Assembly (NCBI GenBank): GCA_910577275.1
Contig: CAJTMW010000018.1
Coordinates: forward strand, 20,890 to 84,889
DNA length: 64,000 nt
Direction of reading: 5' to 3'
DNA from: an uncultured Lachnospiraceae bacterium
Lineage (GTDB): Bacteria > Bacillota > Clostridia > Lachnospirales > Lachnospiraceae
Positions within the stretch are counted from its first letter, which is position 1, and every line of letters begins with the position of its first letter. Below, one piece after another: positions 45,185 through 54,294 of the stretch. A model generated the notes under the pieces. The model saw nothing but the letters and a program-made list of their open reading frames with translations. It was not told the origin of the DNA and ran no database searches. Made by a program: the position numbers and the translations under genes.

Positions 45185-47077
45185 ATGAGAATGACAAATA
45201 AAATTATGCAGAATAATTCTCTGTATAATATCAATAATAACAAAATAACGCGGGATAAGCTGAGCACTATGATGGCGACACAGAAGAAAATTACCAAGCC
45301 TTCCGACGACCCGGTAATTGCAATCCGCGCTCTGCGCCTTCGGACCAGCGTTTCCGAGATGACACAGTTTTATGAAAAAAATGCGCCGGATGCGGACAGT
45401 TGGCTGGACGTTACCGCGCAGGCGCTGAAAACCATAAACGATGTGCTTACGGATATGGGGAAGCTGTCGAATAAGGGCAATAACAAAGACCTTGGCAGCG
45501 AGGATTTGCAGGTAATCCTCGGGCAGCTTAAGTCTCTCCGCGACGAGTTTTATTCCACAGGAAATACGGATTATGCCGGAAGGTATATCTTCACCGGTTT
45601 CCGCACGGATACCCCTCTTTCCTTTAAGGAGGATGTGGAGAGAGAGCCCAAAGGATATCCTGACTACGCAATTACAGAGCCTAAGGGGCTTCTGGATTTT
45701 GATATTCTGAACTGCACGGATATTGCCGAGATGGCAGGGCTGAATAAAAATAACTGGGAAGACGGAAAGTATGCCGGCGTTGACGAAAAGAAGATATTAA
45801 ACGGTGATATCCACAGGCTCCGGCTGGCGTATGATACGCTGAAAGACGGTTCGGTTCCAAAGATTACTTATACGGTTCCAAAGATTACTTATACGGTTCC
45901 GACGGAGATGGCAGATGGTACAAAACTGACAGGAGCGACATCTGCAACTATAAATGGAACAACTATAACAACTGCAGATGGAAAGACTACTGCTGCGGAA
46001 GGCGTAATTGCAAAAGTGCCGGCAGGAACGTCGGTGACAGTTGGTGCAGATACAGTGAAATTGGCTGAGGAGACTACAGTCACATTTGACGCCACGGGAA
46101 ATGCAATACTCCCGGTTGGAACTAAGGTAACAAAGGCTGACGGAACAACAGGAGCGGCGTCGGGAGCGGCGACACTGAATAATAACCCGACGATAACCCT
46201 GACCGGTCAAACGCAGAAGGATATGCAGGGTATTACAGAAGCCCATGTAACAGACGAGCCGGACCCGTATGACCAGATGATTGCGGCAAACAATGCGACT
46301 CCGCCAGAAGAAAAAATCCTTTTCATCCCGGAAACCGGCGAAATCCTTTTCAGCAATGCGGCTTATGATGATTATGCCGGGCAGATGACCGAGGATTCGG
46401 CAATCAATGTAACCTACAACAAAAACAGCTGGAAAGACGGCGACCTGCGCCCCGAGCATTATTTTACCTGTACCAAAACCACTCTGGACGAGAATGGGAA
46501 TCCGGATGAGACGAACTATAACTTTAACCGTTCCCCTCTTGACCAGAAAATCGAATACGACGTAGGCTACAACCAGAAAATTCAGGTCAACACCATGGCA
46601 AGCGAGGTGTTCGGCCATGGCGTTGACAGGGACATTGACGATTTGGAGCGCGCCCTCAACAAGCTGACGGATATAGACGCCACCAAGAGAGACCTTGAGA
46701 CCGTCATGAAAGGCATGAGCGAGGACGACCCGAAGTACAATGATATAAGGCTGAAATACGAAGCCGCCGACAAGGCATACAGCTATATGCGTGAAAGCGT
46801 TCACAACATGTTTGGCTCGACCATCACGAAAATGCAGGGACATCTGAACACCACCAATGAGGCAGTTACCGAAAACGGAACCAGAAGCCAGCGTCTTGAC
46901 CTTATCAGCAACCGGCTTATGGACCAGAGAAGTAATTTCCAGACGTTGAAGTCGGAAAATGAAGATATTGATATTGCAGAGGTTGTCATTCAGCTTACCA
47001 GTTCGGAGACCACCTACAATGCAGCGCTTATGGCGACAGGAAAAATCATGCAGACTTCGCTGATGAACTATATTTAA
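45185..47077 (+). CDS. flgL: Flagellar hook-associated protein 3 (FlgL), enlarged
   Basis: The 630-residue protein has FlgL ends: MRMTNKIMQNNSLYNINNN at the N-terminus with KITKPSDDPVIAIRALRLR, and ETTYNAALMATGKIMQTSL at the C-terminus. Common FlgL proteins have about 300 residues, so this one is roughly doubled. The extra part near 215-360 is rich in Thr, Ala and Gly and starts with two perfect 21-bp repeats (VPKITYT). It looks like a surface-exposed variable domain. It ends the structural part of the operon. Confidence 0.92.
   Translation: MRMTNKIMQNNSLYNINNNKITRDKLSTMMATQKKITKPSDDPVIAIRALRLRTSVSEMTQFYEKNAPDADSWLDVTAQALKTINDVLTDMGKLSNKGNNKDLGSEDLQVILGQLKSLRDEFYSTGNTDYAGRYIFTGFRTDTPLSFKEDVEREPKGYPDYAITEPKGLLDFDILNCTDIAEMAGLNKNNWEDGKYAGVDEKKILNGDIHRLRLAYDTLKDGSVPKITYTVPKITYTVPTEMADGTKLTGATSATINGTTITTADGKTTAAEGVIAKVPAGTSVTVGADTVKLAEETTVTFDATGNAILPVGTKVTKADGTTGAASGAATLNNNPTITLTGQTQKDMQGITEAHVTDEPDPYDQMIAANNATPPEEKILFIPETGEILFSNAAYDDYAGQMTEDSAINVTYNKNSWKDGDLRPEHYFTCTKTTLDENGNPDETNYNFNRSPLDQKIEYDVGYNQKIQVNTMASEVFGHGVDRDIDDLERALNKLTDIDATKRDLETVMKGMSEDDPKYNDIRLKYEAADKAYSYMRESVHNMFGSTITKMQGHLNTTNEAVTENGTRSQRLDLISNRLMDQRSNFQTLKSENEDIDIAEVVIQLTSSETTYNAALMATGKIMQTSLMNYI
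45852..45893 (+). repeat. Two tandem 21-bp repeats inside flgL
   Basis: Identical units at 45852-45872 and 45873-45893 encode VPKITYT twice, and a third partial unit follows. The length is a multiple of three, so gain or loss of a unit keeps the frame. Confidence 0.9.
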
Positions 47078-47108
47078 ACAGATACAGTGAAACACGATAG
47101 GAGCGGTT

Positions 47109-47564
47109 ATGAAGATTAAAACAAAGATTTTTGGGGAAATTGAAATTGCTGATGACAGAATCATTACTTTTCCTTCCGGAATTATCGGATTCCCGGAGCT
47201 GACAAAGTTTGCCCTGTTGCATGACGAGGAAAGCGGTTCCGGCACCATGCACTGGATGCAGTCCTTGCAGGAACCGGCATTTGCAATGCCCGTGATGAAT
47301 CCTTTGATTGTAATGCCCGATTATAATCCCGAGGTGGAGGATGAGCTTATAAAGCCTATCGGCGAGCTCCTTCCCGAGGAAATTCTGGTGATGGTTACGA
47401 TTACCGTGCCAAGCGACCTTACGAAGATGAGCGTTAACCTCAAAGGCCCTATCATTATTAATGCGGCAGAGCGAAAGGCGTGTCAGGTCATCGTGGAGGG
47501 GGAAGACTATCCGGTGAAATTCCCTGTTTATGATATATTGAACGCAAAGAAAGCAGGTGAGTAG
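47109..47564 (+). CDS. fliW: Flagellar assembly factor FliW
   Basis: The 151-residue protein matches FliW (FGEIEIADDRIITFPSGIIG, LNLKGPIIINAAERKACQV type). FliW binds CsrA to free flagellin mRNA and is itself titrated by flagellin. The stop codon is followed at once by the csrA start, so the two are made together. Confidence 0.95.
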   Translation: MKIKTKIFGEIEIADDRIITFPSGIIGFPELTKFALLHDEESGSGTMHWMQSLQEPAFAMPVMNPLIVMPDYNPEVEDELIKPIGELLPEEILVMVTITVPSDLTKMSVNLKGPIIINAAERKACQVIVEGEDYPVKFPVYDILNAKKAGE

Positions 47565-47783
47565 ATGTTAGCTTTATCCAGAAAGAAAAACGAAGCCCTT
47601 ATTATCAACAATAATATTGAAATTACAATTCTGGAGATTAAGGGAGAACAGGTAAAGCTGGGCATCAGCGCGCCGAAGGAAGTTCCGGTATATCGGAAAG
47701 AGGTTTATATCCAGATTCAGGAGGCAAATAAGGAAGCCGTCAATGTGGATGGATTTGAAGCATTGAAGCAACTGCTTGGATAA
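47565..47783 (+). CDS. csrA: Carbon storage regulator CsrA
   Basis: The 72-residue RNA-binding protein has the family start (MLALSRKKNEALIINNNIEI), GEQVKLGISAPKEVPVYRKE, and a short helix. It represses translation by covering the ribosome site of target mRNAs, classically flagellin (hag) in Firmicutes. The ATG directly follows the FliW stop. The flagellin gene of this window lies 8 kb away and is the expected target. Confidence 0.96.
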   Translation: MLALSRKKNEALIINNNIEITILEIKGEQVKLGISAPKEVPVYRKEVYIQIQEANKEAVNVDGFEALKQLLG

Positions 47784-47795
47784 TATATCAGGAAG

Positions 47796-47843
47796 AAAAA
47801 ACTGCCGCCCGTGTGAAAATATATCGCAGGGACGGCAGTTTTT
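47796..47843. terminator. Bidirectional terminator between csrA and the ABC operon
   Basis: AAAAAACTGCCG (47796-47807) pairs with CGGCAGTTTTT (47833-47843), flanked by A and T runs on both sides, so it works for csrA on plus and for the ABC permease on minus. Confidence 0.8.
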
Positions 47844-47876
47844 TAATGCACGCAGCGGACAGGGAAGCTGTGTTTC

Positions 47877-48851
47877 CTACCGCGCCCGGATTTCCTGCCG
47901 CATAAAGGATACGTAGGAAATGGCAAATGCAATCAGCATCAGAGCCGCAAGGGCAGTCAGATGCGGCCATACCAGCAGCAGGCTTTGCCCGACAGACAAA
48001 GTGCTGCTCAGGGCGCCGGATAACTGAATCATGGTGACTGCATTCACGGAACGCACGCCCGGGTTTAAAAGGGTAGCGGAAGCCTCGCCAAAAAGATAGT
48101 AGGGAGAGAGGCGGTTGATATTCTGCTCGCAGGAATAATTCCGCACCTCATTCATCAGGGACTGCAGGTCGTTACCGCTTACGGGATACAGGGCGTCTGC
48201 AATGATACCGGCCAACAGGCTTACGAAAATGGAGCAAAACAGCCATACCGCAATGCAGGCCAGCGCAGAGGTGGCGGCGTGGCGGCATATTGTGGAAAAG
48301 AGAATGGCCACCGCCAGCCAGAAACCGATGTAAACCACGCAAAAGGAAAGATAAATAAGCAGCCGCATTGCTTCTCCGCCCGAAGGGATAAGGCCGGTTT
48401 TCAGCAAGCCTACTGCGGAAATCAAAAGTCCTGAGGAGAAAACCATTACGGCTATGATGAACAGCCCGGCCAGAAATTTGCTGATGATAATGCTGTCCCG
48501 GTAAAGGGGCTGGCTTACCAGACGGTTAAGCGTTCCTTCCGTCCGCTCGCTGCCTATAGCGTCGAATCCCATGAAAATACCTATAAACGGTCCCATTAAC
48601 GCCAGCAGGGAATTATAGGAAGGGATGGAATTGGCGCTGACAGTGAACAGCTTCAGAAAAAGGAAACCGGAGGACGAATTTCCGCTGTCGAGTGCGTCGG
48701 ACAGACCCGATACGGCAGCGTAAAATCCGGTTATTGTGATTAGCATCATCAGCAGGATAAATAAGAACATGCGTCTGCCGTTAATGAAATCAGCCGTTTC
48801 CTTTTCAAAAAGAACTTTTCTATTTCTTTTCAGTGTTATTTCCTGCTTCAA
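47877..48851 (-). CDS. ABC-2 type transporter permease
   Basis: The 324-residue membrane protein has a first helix at about 27-50, a long extracytoplasmic loop, then five helices, and the phrase FDAIGSERTEGTLNRLVSQP typical of ABC-2 permeases of the NosY/GldF type. The start is placed at TTG 48851, because GGAAGGTGA precedes it and it overlaps the ATPase end by 32 bp; an upstream GTG is possible. It is the last gene of a minus-strand operon with an ATPase and a NEW3-domain protein. Confidence 0.85.
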   Translation of the reverse strand: MKQEITLKRNRKVLFEKETADFINGRRMFLFILLMMLITITGFYAAVSGLSDALDSGNSSSGFLFLKLFTVSANSIPSYNSLLALMGPFIGIFMGFDAIGSERTEGTLNRLVSQPLYRDSIIISKFLAGLFIIAVMVFSSGLLISAVGLLKTGLIPSGGEAMRLLIYLSFCVVYIGFWLAVAILFSTICRHAATSALACIAVWLFCSIFVSLLAGIIADALYPVSGNDLQSLMNEVRNYSCEQNINRLSPYYLFGEASATLLNPGVRSVNAVTMIQLSGALSSTLSVGQSLLLVWPHLTALAALMLIAFAISYVSFMRQEIRAR

Positions 48852-49812
48852 TCCGCTCACCTTCCTTTTCAAAATATTTTCGGTATATTTCGTCCAAATC
48901 GCTTCCGGCCTGCCGCATATGCATAATCGTGTAGCCCTGACAGGCCAGCTCCTTTGACAGAGTCCTGCGCAAATCAAAAGAGGAATGAATGATATAAATA
49001 TCGCTGTTCTTTTCCATATCGATTACGCCGTTTGTGTTCTTTAAAATATTTTGCAGCCTGATATTATCGGGATAGACAGACAGCTCCAGGGTATTAATTC
49101 CGTCATGGTCAATCTGCCTTCCCAGCTCTTCCAGCGTGCCGCAGGCCGCCATTTTCCCCTGCACAAAAATGCCCATGCGGTCGCATACGCGCTGTACCTG
49201 GTGCAGTTGATGGGAGGAGAGCAGTATGGTCCGGCCGTCCCGCTCCGCAAGGTCCCGAATCAGCCACATGAGCTCGCGCACACCCTCCGGGTCGATGCCG
49301 AGAGTAGGCTCGTCCATAATGATGATTTCGGGGTCCTTCATCAAAACATCGGCGATTCCAAGCCTCTGTTTCATTCCCCGGGAATAGGCGCCTGTTTTTT
49401 TATCAGCGGCTTTTACCATATTGACGCGGACAAGGAGCTCGTCGATTTTTTCTTCCAGCGCTCCTCCTTCCAGTCCGTTGAGCCTGCCGGTAAAGCGGAG
49501 ATTTTCCCGCCCCGTCATGCCGGAATAAAAACCCACATTGTCAGGAAGATAGCCGACAGCCTTTTTCACCTCGATGGAATCCCTGGTGCAGTTTAAATCC
49601 TTGATTATAGCTTCTCCGCCGTCAGGCTCGGTAAGCCCGAGAAGCATCAGCGTTGTTGTCGTCTTGCCGGCGCCGTTCGGACCCAGCAGGCCGAAGACCT
49701 CACCCTTAAAGACGGTCAAGTCCAAATGGTCCACCGCTGTCAGCTCTCCGTATTTTTTGGTAAGCCCCTTTGTCCAGATGACGGCGGGAGTTCCCTTTTC
49801 TGATATCGTCAT
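48820..49812 (-). CDS. ABC transporter ATP-binding protein
   Basis: The 330-residue ATPase shows Walker A GPNGAGKTT, signature YSRGMKQRLG, Walker B IIMDEPTLGIDPEG and a switch histidine in LLSSHQL. The C-terminal 100 residues (about 225-330) form an extra domain like that of CcmA/NatA-type exporters. The start follows GGAGGTAG, which includes the stop of the upstream NEW3 gene. It drives the permease at 47877. Confidence 0.92.
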   Translation of the reverse strand: MTISEKGTPAVIWTKGLTKKYGELTAVDHLDLTVFKGEVFGLLGPNGAGKTTTTLMLLGLTEPDGGEAIIKDLNCTRDSIEVKKAVGYLPDNVGFYSGMTGRENLRFTGRLNGLEGGALEEKIDELLVRVNMVKAADKKTGAYSRGMKQRLGIADVLMKDPEIIIMDEPTLGIDPEGVRELMWLIRDLAERDGRTILLSSHQLHQVQRVCDRMGIFVQGKMAACGTLEELGRQIDHDGINTLELSVYPDNIRLQNILKNTNGVIDMEKNSDIYIIHSSFDLRRTLSKELACQGYTIMHMRQAGSDLDEIYRKYFEKEGERIEAGNNTEKK

Positions 49813-49815
49813 AAG

Positions 49816-51027
49816 CTACCTCCTGCCATATTTTTTCATAACATAATATAATCCGGCGGCTACGGCAATGATGATGACAACGGCGAAAACACCCCATCCG
49901 GTCTGCGTCTTGACGGTGATACGGAACTCGGCCGAATCAGACTGATTGTCGCAGGACGCAGAGATAACCGTAATATAATCCCCTGTCAGAGAATCGCTGC
50001 CGGGCGTGATATGTGCGGTGATATCGACAGAAGCGCCGGCTTCCAGCTTATCGATGGAAGTGGAGTCAAAGGAAACCTCCCATCCGGCGGGCGCGGAGGC
50101 GGACAGGGAAATATTTTCAAGAGTGATATTTCCGTTGTTGGTAATTTTCAGGTTGACATCCGACTCCTTTTTGGCGTAAGCGTCAAGTGAAAGCCGTCCG
50201 TCCGCAGTTGACACCTCCATGTCATAGGAGCCAAGAATGGTGACATTCAATGTGGTGGAAAGCTGTTCCCTTGCAGAAGTGGCGGCGCAGCCAATCTGAT
50301 ATTCGCCGGCATCGGTCTGGTCCGGGGGAGTAACCGTGATGGTAACGCCGGCGCTGCTCCCGGATTCGATTTCAAGACTGGAAACCTGCTTGGAATCGCT
50401 TGTAAAAGAAACATTCCACCCGGCAGGCGCATCGGAAGAAAAGTTGTAATTCTGTGTGGATAAAGTATTGTTGGCAATTGTGGTGGAGTAGGTGAAGGAA
50501 GTGCCGGAAGCGCCCTCCTGGTCGGGATATTCCACATGGAAATTGCTTTCGCCCGCTTCCAGGCTGCTGACGGTGAGCTCTACCGTCAGGTCGTCTTCAT
50601 AACCGTCTTGTGAAACGGCATGCAGCGTAATTTCATGGACGCCCTCGGAGGCTTCGGAGGGAACCGTTACCTGGAGAGAAGCGATAATATCAGAAGTTTC
50701 CCCGCTGGTGTGAACCCTGGAAACCTCATAGTTCCCGCTTTTTATGTAGCCGCCAAAACCGTCAGGAATGGAAGAAACGGAAAGAGAGACATCCTTTTCC
50801 GCTGCGTTGCCGCCGGCAAGATGCAGGTCAAAGCTTACGGAATCGCCGGCAGTCACATAAATGCCCGGAGTGTCTGTGTACAGGTTGAAGCCTTCCGCGG
50901 CATGTACCTGAATGCTCGAAAAAGCCATATACAAAAGGGCCGCCAAAAACGCGGCGATTACAGTAACGGCCTTTTGGCCTGTGTGAGTGTGTGCGGGAAA
51001 TCCCCATATTTTCTGTTTCATTTTCAT
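49816..51027 (-). CDS. NEW3-domain (COG1470-type) membrane-anchored surface protein
   Basis: The 403-residue protein has a signal peptide (positive start, hydrophobic core at about 19-37, cleavage likely after VHA), then repeated immunoglobulin-like domains with NEW3 patterns (APAGWNVSF, APAGWEVSF, GDYITVISASCDNQS), and a C-terminal membrane anchor (about 374-396) ended by KKYGRR. The ATG at 51027 follows AAGGAGG. Proteins of this type sit beside ABC-2 exporters and may be an extracytoplasmic partner. The operon lies against the direction of the flagellar genes. Confidence 0.82.
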   Translation of the reverse strand: MKMKQKIWGFPAHTHTGQKAVTVIAAFLAALLYMAFSSIQVHAAEGFNLYTDTPGIYVTAGDSVSFDLHLAGGNAAEKDVSLSVSSIPDGFGGYIKSGNYEVSRVHTSGETSDIIASLQVTVPSEASEGVHEITLHAVSQDGYEDDLTVELTVSSLEAGESNFHVEYPDQEGASGTSFTYSTTIANNTLSTQNYNFSSDAPAGWNVSFTSDSKQVSSLEIESGSSAGVTITVTPPDQTDAGEYQIGCAATSAREQLSTTLNVTILGSYDMEVSTADGRLSLDAYAKKESDVNLKITNNGNITLENISLSASAPAGWEVSFDSTSIDKLEAGASVDITAHITPGSDSLTGDYITVISASCDNQSDSAEFRITVKTQTGWGVFAVVIIIAVAAGLYYVMKKYGRR

Positions 51028-51185
51028 AAAAACCTCCTTAATAAAATTTATCAAAAAGTTTAAAAAATAAAAGTGAAATAAAAATGGAGGATTTGTGATA
51101 AATTTATGGTGAAAAAGTGAAAAGTCTGTGAAAGGGTCAGGGAAATGTCCGGCTAAATATCTAAAGCGTTTTTTATTTTTTTCTA

Positions 51186-51212
51186 TAAATTTTTCTGCAT
51201 ATTTTCCGATAT
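51186..51212 (+). promoter_or_regulatory. Sigma-28 promoter for the flaG-fliD operon
   Basis: TAAA (51186-51189), 15 bp and TCCGATAT (51205-51212) lie 82 bp before flaG. In the same gap, four GTGAAA words (51073, 51109, 51117, 51128) stand before the minus-strand operon. Confidence 0.85.
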
Positions 51213-51294
51213 ATACTTAGAAGACAGGAATACTCTATAGTTTTTATTCAAATTTTTATCATTACTATACTATATCACATGGAGGTGATTCTCA

Positions 51295-51732
51295 ATGGCA
51301 ATAGAACCATTAAACAGTGTCATGACATTTCAGGCACAGACAACGCAGCCGGTAAGGCGTGCGGAGAGACCAGAAGTAGAGAACATGGATGTTCCTACGC
51401 AGGAGCAGCCGGCTTCATACGACGCGACTACCGTCAAGGTGGCCAACGTGGAAAAGCAGGACAGCCAGAGCGGACAGGACAGCAGCTACAGCAACAACGG
51501 GCGCGACCAGCTTACTAATGAACAGATTAGAAAAGCTGTAGAAAAGCTGAATGAAAGAATGTCTCATTCCGAGGCAGTTTTTGGCATCCATGAGAAAACA
51601 AACAGGTTGACCATCAAAATCGTAGACAAGGAAACCAAGGAGGTAATCAAGGAACTTCCTCCCGAGAAGACCTTGGATATGATTGCAAAGGCATGGGAGC
51701 TTGCTGGTCTTTTGGTGGATGAGAGAAGATAG
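51295..51732 (+). CDS. flaG: FlaG family protein
   Basis: The 145-residue protein has a disordered Gln/Ser-rich N-terminal half and the FlaG domain in the second half (AVFGIHEKTNRLTIKIVDKE, VIKELPPEKTLDMIAKAWE, GLLVDERR). FlaG affects filament length in several bacteria. The start follows GGAGGTGATT. FliD begins 12 bp later. Confidence 0.9.
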   Translation: MAIEPLNSVMTFQAQTTQPVRRAERPEVENMDVPTQEQPASYDATTVKVANVEKQDSQSGQDSSYSNNGRDQLTNEQIRKAVEKLNERMSHSEAVFGIHEKTNRLTIKIVDKETKEVIKELPPEKTLDMIAKAWELAGLLVDERR

Positions 51733-51744
51733 GAGGAGTTTTTT

Positions 51745-53283
51745 ATGGCAATGCGATTAACCGGAATGTATTCCGGCCTCGATACGGATTCCATTATCCA
51801 GGAGCTGGTGGCCGCAAGGCGTACCAAAGTGGACGACAAGACAAAAGAACAGAAAAAATTAAAAATCAAACAGGATACCTGGAGCGAGCTGAACAAGAAG
51901 CTCAAGAGCCTGCAGAGCAAGGTGTCCGGTATGCATCTGTCCGAAGCCTATACAAAGAGAACCACGAAGGTGTCCAACAGCAGTATTGCGAGTGTTATTA
52001 CCGGTGATGGAGCCGTAAACGGTGTTCAGACGCTGAAAGTGAATAAGCTTGCAAAGATTGGGTATCTGACTGGGGGGAAGGTAACTAAGAGTGGCGGAAA
52101 TGCGAATGCTTTGAGTACGCTGAAAGACCTTGGAATGGCAGACGGTGACGGTAAGATTTCCCTTGAGACAAATGGTAAAACAGTTGATATCAATATATCG
52201 GAAAAGACAACAATTTCCGATGTTCTGAGTCAGTTGAAGAGCGCAGGGCTTAATGCAAGCTTTGATGAAAATCAGCAGAGATTATTTATCAGTTCAAAGG
52301 ATTACGGCAGTAACAGCGATTTTAAGATAACAGCAGGTGATGCAGTTGGTCAGGAAGCTCTCAAAAAATTGGGATTGGAGACCACGAGTCTCTCCGCAGA
52401 AGACTTTGCCAAGCTTCCAGCGGAAGAGAGAGAAAAATATGCCACCAAGGTAGACGGACAGGACGCTGAAATCGTCTTAAATGGCGCAACTTTCACCAGC
52501 AAAAACAACGTTTTTGATATCAACGGCCTTACCATCACAGCCTTAACTGAATCCAGCGAAACAGTTACTTTGACCACTGAGATGGATACTGACGGAATCT
52601 ACGATATGATTAAGGGATTCCTAAAGCAGTATAACGAAGTAATGAATGAGATGGATAAGCTCTACAACGCCAGCTCGGCCAAAGGATACGAACCGCTTAC
52701 CAACGACGAAAAGATGAGCATGTCCGACAGCGAAATCGAGGAGTGGGAGAAGAAGATTAAAGATTCCATCCTCCGCAAGGACGAAAACCTGTCGTCAGTG
52801 AGTTCTTCATTGAGAGAAATCATGAACGGCGGCATTGAGGTGGGCGGCAAGACCATGTACCTGTTTGACTTCGGTATTGATACGCTGGGATATTTCGATG
52901 CGGAAGAAAATGAAAGAAATATGTACCACATTGACGGCGACGCTGACGATGCGGAGACCTCCGGCAAGGCCGACAAGCTTAGAGGAATGATTGCAAGCGA
53001 CCCGGATACTGTGATTAATTTCTTTTCACAGCTTTCACAGAAATTATACGGCAAGATGTTTGATATGTCCAAGTCGGTAACCGGCTACCGCAGCTACGGC
53101 AACTTCTATGATGACAAGAAGATGCAGTCCGACTATGACGATTACACCAGCAAGATTAAAGACATGGAAGAAAAGTTGACAGCTTATGAGGATAAGTGGT
53201 ATGCTAAGTTCAGTAAAATGGAAACTGCAATGGCTAAAATGCAGTCCAGTCAGAATGCTTTAGCAGGCTTATTAGGAGGCTGA
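51745..53283 (+). CDS. fliD: Flagellar filament cap protein FliD
   Basis: The 512-residue protein has the FliD N-terminus (MRLTGMYSGLDTDSIIQELV), a middle domain with the family phrase DFKITAGDAVGQEALKKLGL, and a C-terminal helix region (YEDKWYAKFSKMETAMAKMQ). FliD caps the filament and folds flagellin as it emerges. FliS follows 4 bp later. Confidence 0.95.
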   Translation: MAMRLTGMYSGLDTDSIIQELVAARRTKVDDKTKEQKKLKIKQDTWSELNKKLKSLQSKVSGMHLSEAYTKRTTKVSNSSIASVITGDGAVNGVQTLKVNKLAKIGYLTGGKVTKSGGNANALSTLKDLGMADGDGKISLETNGKTVDINISEKTTISDVLSQLKSAGLNASFDENQQRLFISSKDYGSNSDFKITAGDAVGQEALKKLGLETTSLSAEDFAKLPAEEREKYATKVDGQDAEIVLNGATFTSKNNVFDINGLTITALTESSETVTLTTEMDTDGIYDMIKGFLKQYNEVMNEMDKLYNASSAKGYEPLTNDEKMSMSDSEIEEWEKKIKDSILRKDENLSSVSSSLREIMNGGIEVGGKTMYLFDFGIDTLGYFDAEENERNMYHIDGDADDAETSGKADKLRGMIASDPDTVINFFSQLSQKLYGKMFDMSKSVTGYRSYGNFYDDKKMQSDYDDYTSKIKDMEEKLTAYEDKWYAKFSKMETAMAKMQSSQNALAGLLGG

Positions 53284-53287
53284 TAAC

Positions 53288-53674
53288 ATGGCGCTATCCA
53301 ACGCTTTTAACCAGTATAATAACAGTAAAATATTGACAGCAACCCCGGCGGAACTGGTGCTGATGCTGTATGAAGGTGCTATTAAATTCTGTAACGTTGC
53401 TATTGTTGCAATCGAACACAAGGATATTCAGAAGGCGCACACTCATATCGTCAAGACCCAGAGGATTGTAGACCACCTTCGGGCGACTCTGGATATGAAA
53501 TATCCGGTTGCCAAAGAATTTGACAAGGTTTACGAATATCTGCAGCGCAGGCTGATTGAGGCAAACATAAAGAAGGATAAAGAGATTCTTGAAGAGGTTT
53601 GCGGACATATCCGTTCCATGCGGGATACCTGGAAAGAGGTAATGCGTATTAACAGAGCCAGCGGCGCACTTTAA
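53288..53674 (+). CDS. fliS: Flagellin chaperone FliS
   Basis: The 128-residue helical protein matches FliS (FNQYNNSKILTATPAELVLM, LYEGAIKFCNVA, and RSMRDTWKEVMRI). It binds flagellin in the cytoplasm and prevents early polymerisation. The start follows TAGGAGGCTGATA. Confidence 0.96.
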   Translation: MALSNAFNQYNNSKILTATPAELVLMLYEGAIKFCNVAIVAIEHKDIQKAHTHIVKTQRIVDHLRATLDMKYPVAKEFDKVYEYLQRRLIEANIKKDKEILEEVCGHIRSMRDTWKEVMRINRASGAL

Positions 53675-53717
53675 ACTGTTTACCCGATGAGCAGACCCGG
53701 AAAGGCATGGTATTGAA

Positions 53718-54194
53718 ATGACAAGCAGTTATCTGGACATATTAGAGGACAGCCTGAAAAAGAAAAAAACAGTTTTGGAAAGTATTGAAAAATACAATCT
53801 TTCACAGAGCGAATTGCTGAAAGACGAAAGTTTTGACATGGAGCAGTTTGATGCTCTTGTGGACAAAAAAGACGCCTGCATCGAGGAGCTCGAAAAGCTG
53901 GACGAAGGCTTTGAAACCGTCTATGAACAGATAAAAAATGAACTGGACAGGGACAGAAATCAGTATGCTGACCAGATTAAACGTCTGCAGGAGCTGATAA
54001 GCCAGGTGACGGAAAAGAGCGTTTCTATTCAGGCGCAGGAGGCCCGTAACAAAGATATGGTCAGCGCTCATTTCAAAAGAGAGCGGGAAGCCTTGGGGCA
54101 GGGACGCAAGTCCTCAAAAGCTGCCTACAGTTATTATCAGAACTTAAATAAAGCGGTTCGGGAAGACGCAAGTATCATGGATATGAAAAAATAA
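53718..54194 (+). CDS. Coiled-coil flagellar chaperone-like protein (FliT/FlgN-like)
   Basis: The 158-residue protein is almost wholly helical with charged heptads (LEDSLKKKKTVLESIEKYN, LDEGFETVYEQIKNELDRD). Position after fliS is where fliT lies in other bacteria, and size and composition fit a FliT/FlgN-like export chaperone, but no motif proves it. A weak ribosome site (GGAAAGG) lies 16 bp upstream. A terminator follows, so it closes the operon. Confidence 0.7.
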   Translation: MTSSYLDILEDSLKKKKTVLESIEKYNLSQSELLKDESFDMEQFDALVDKKDACIEELEKLDEGFETVYEQIKNELDRDRNQYADQIKRLQELISQVTEKSVSIQAQEARNKDMVSAHFKREREALGQGRKSSKAAYSYYQNLNKAVREDASIMDMKK

Positions 54195-54200
54195 AATTTT

Positions 54201-54230
54201 ATGCGGCTCATGTTTTTACATGAGCCGTAT
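54201..54230 (+). terminator. Intrinsic terminator of the flaG-fliD-fliS operon
   Basis: ATGCGGCTCATGT (54201-54213) pairs with ACATGAGCCGTAT (54218-54230), loop TTTT, then TTTATAT. Confidence 0.8.
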
Positions 54231-54294
54231 TTATATGGAAAGTAAATGGTATGAAAAACTATTTGAATATGTGAGGTGGCGGATGAAAAATAGT

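Noticed and set aside
45797..47248. Minus-strand open frame of 483 codons opposite flgL
   Set aside because: It is rich in Cys, Arg and Ser as expected from the reverse of the Thr/Ala-rich insert, and flgL with FliW is certain on the other strand.
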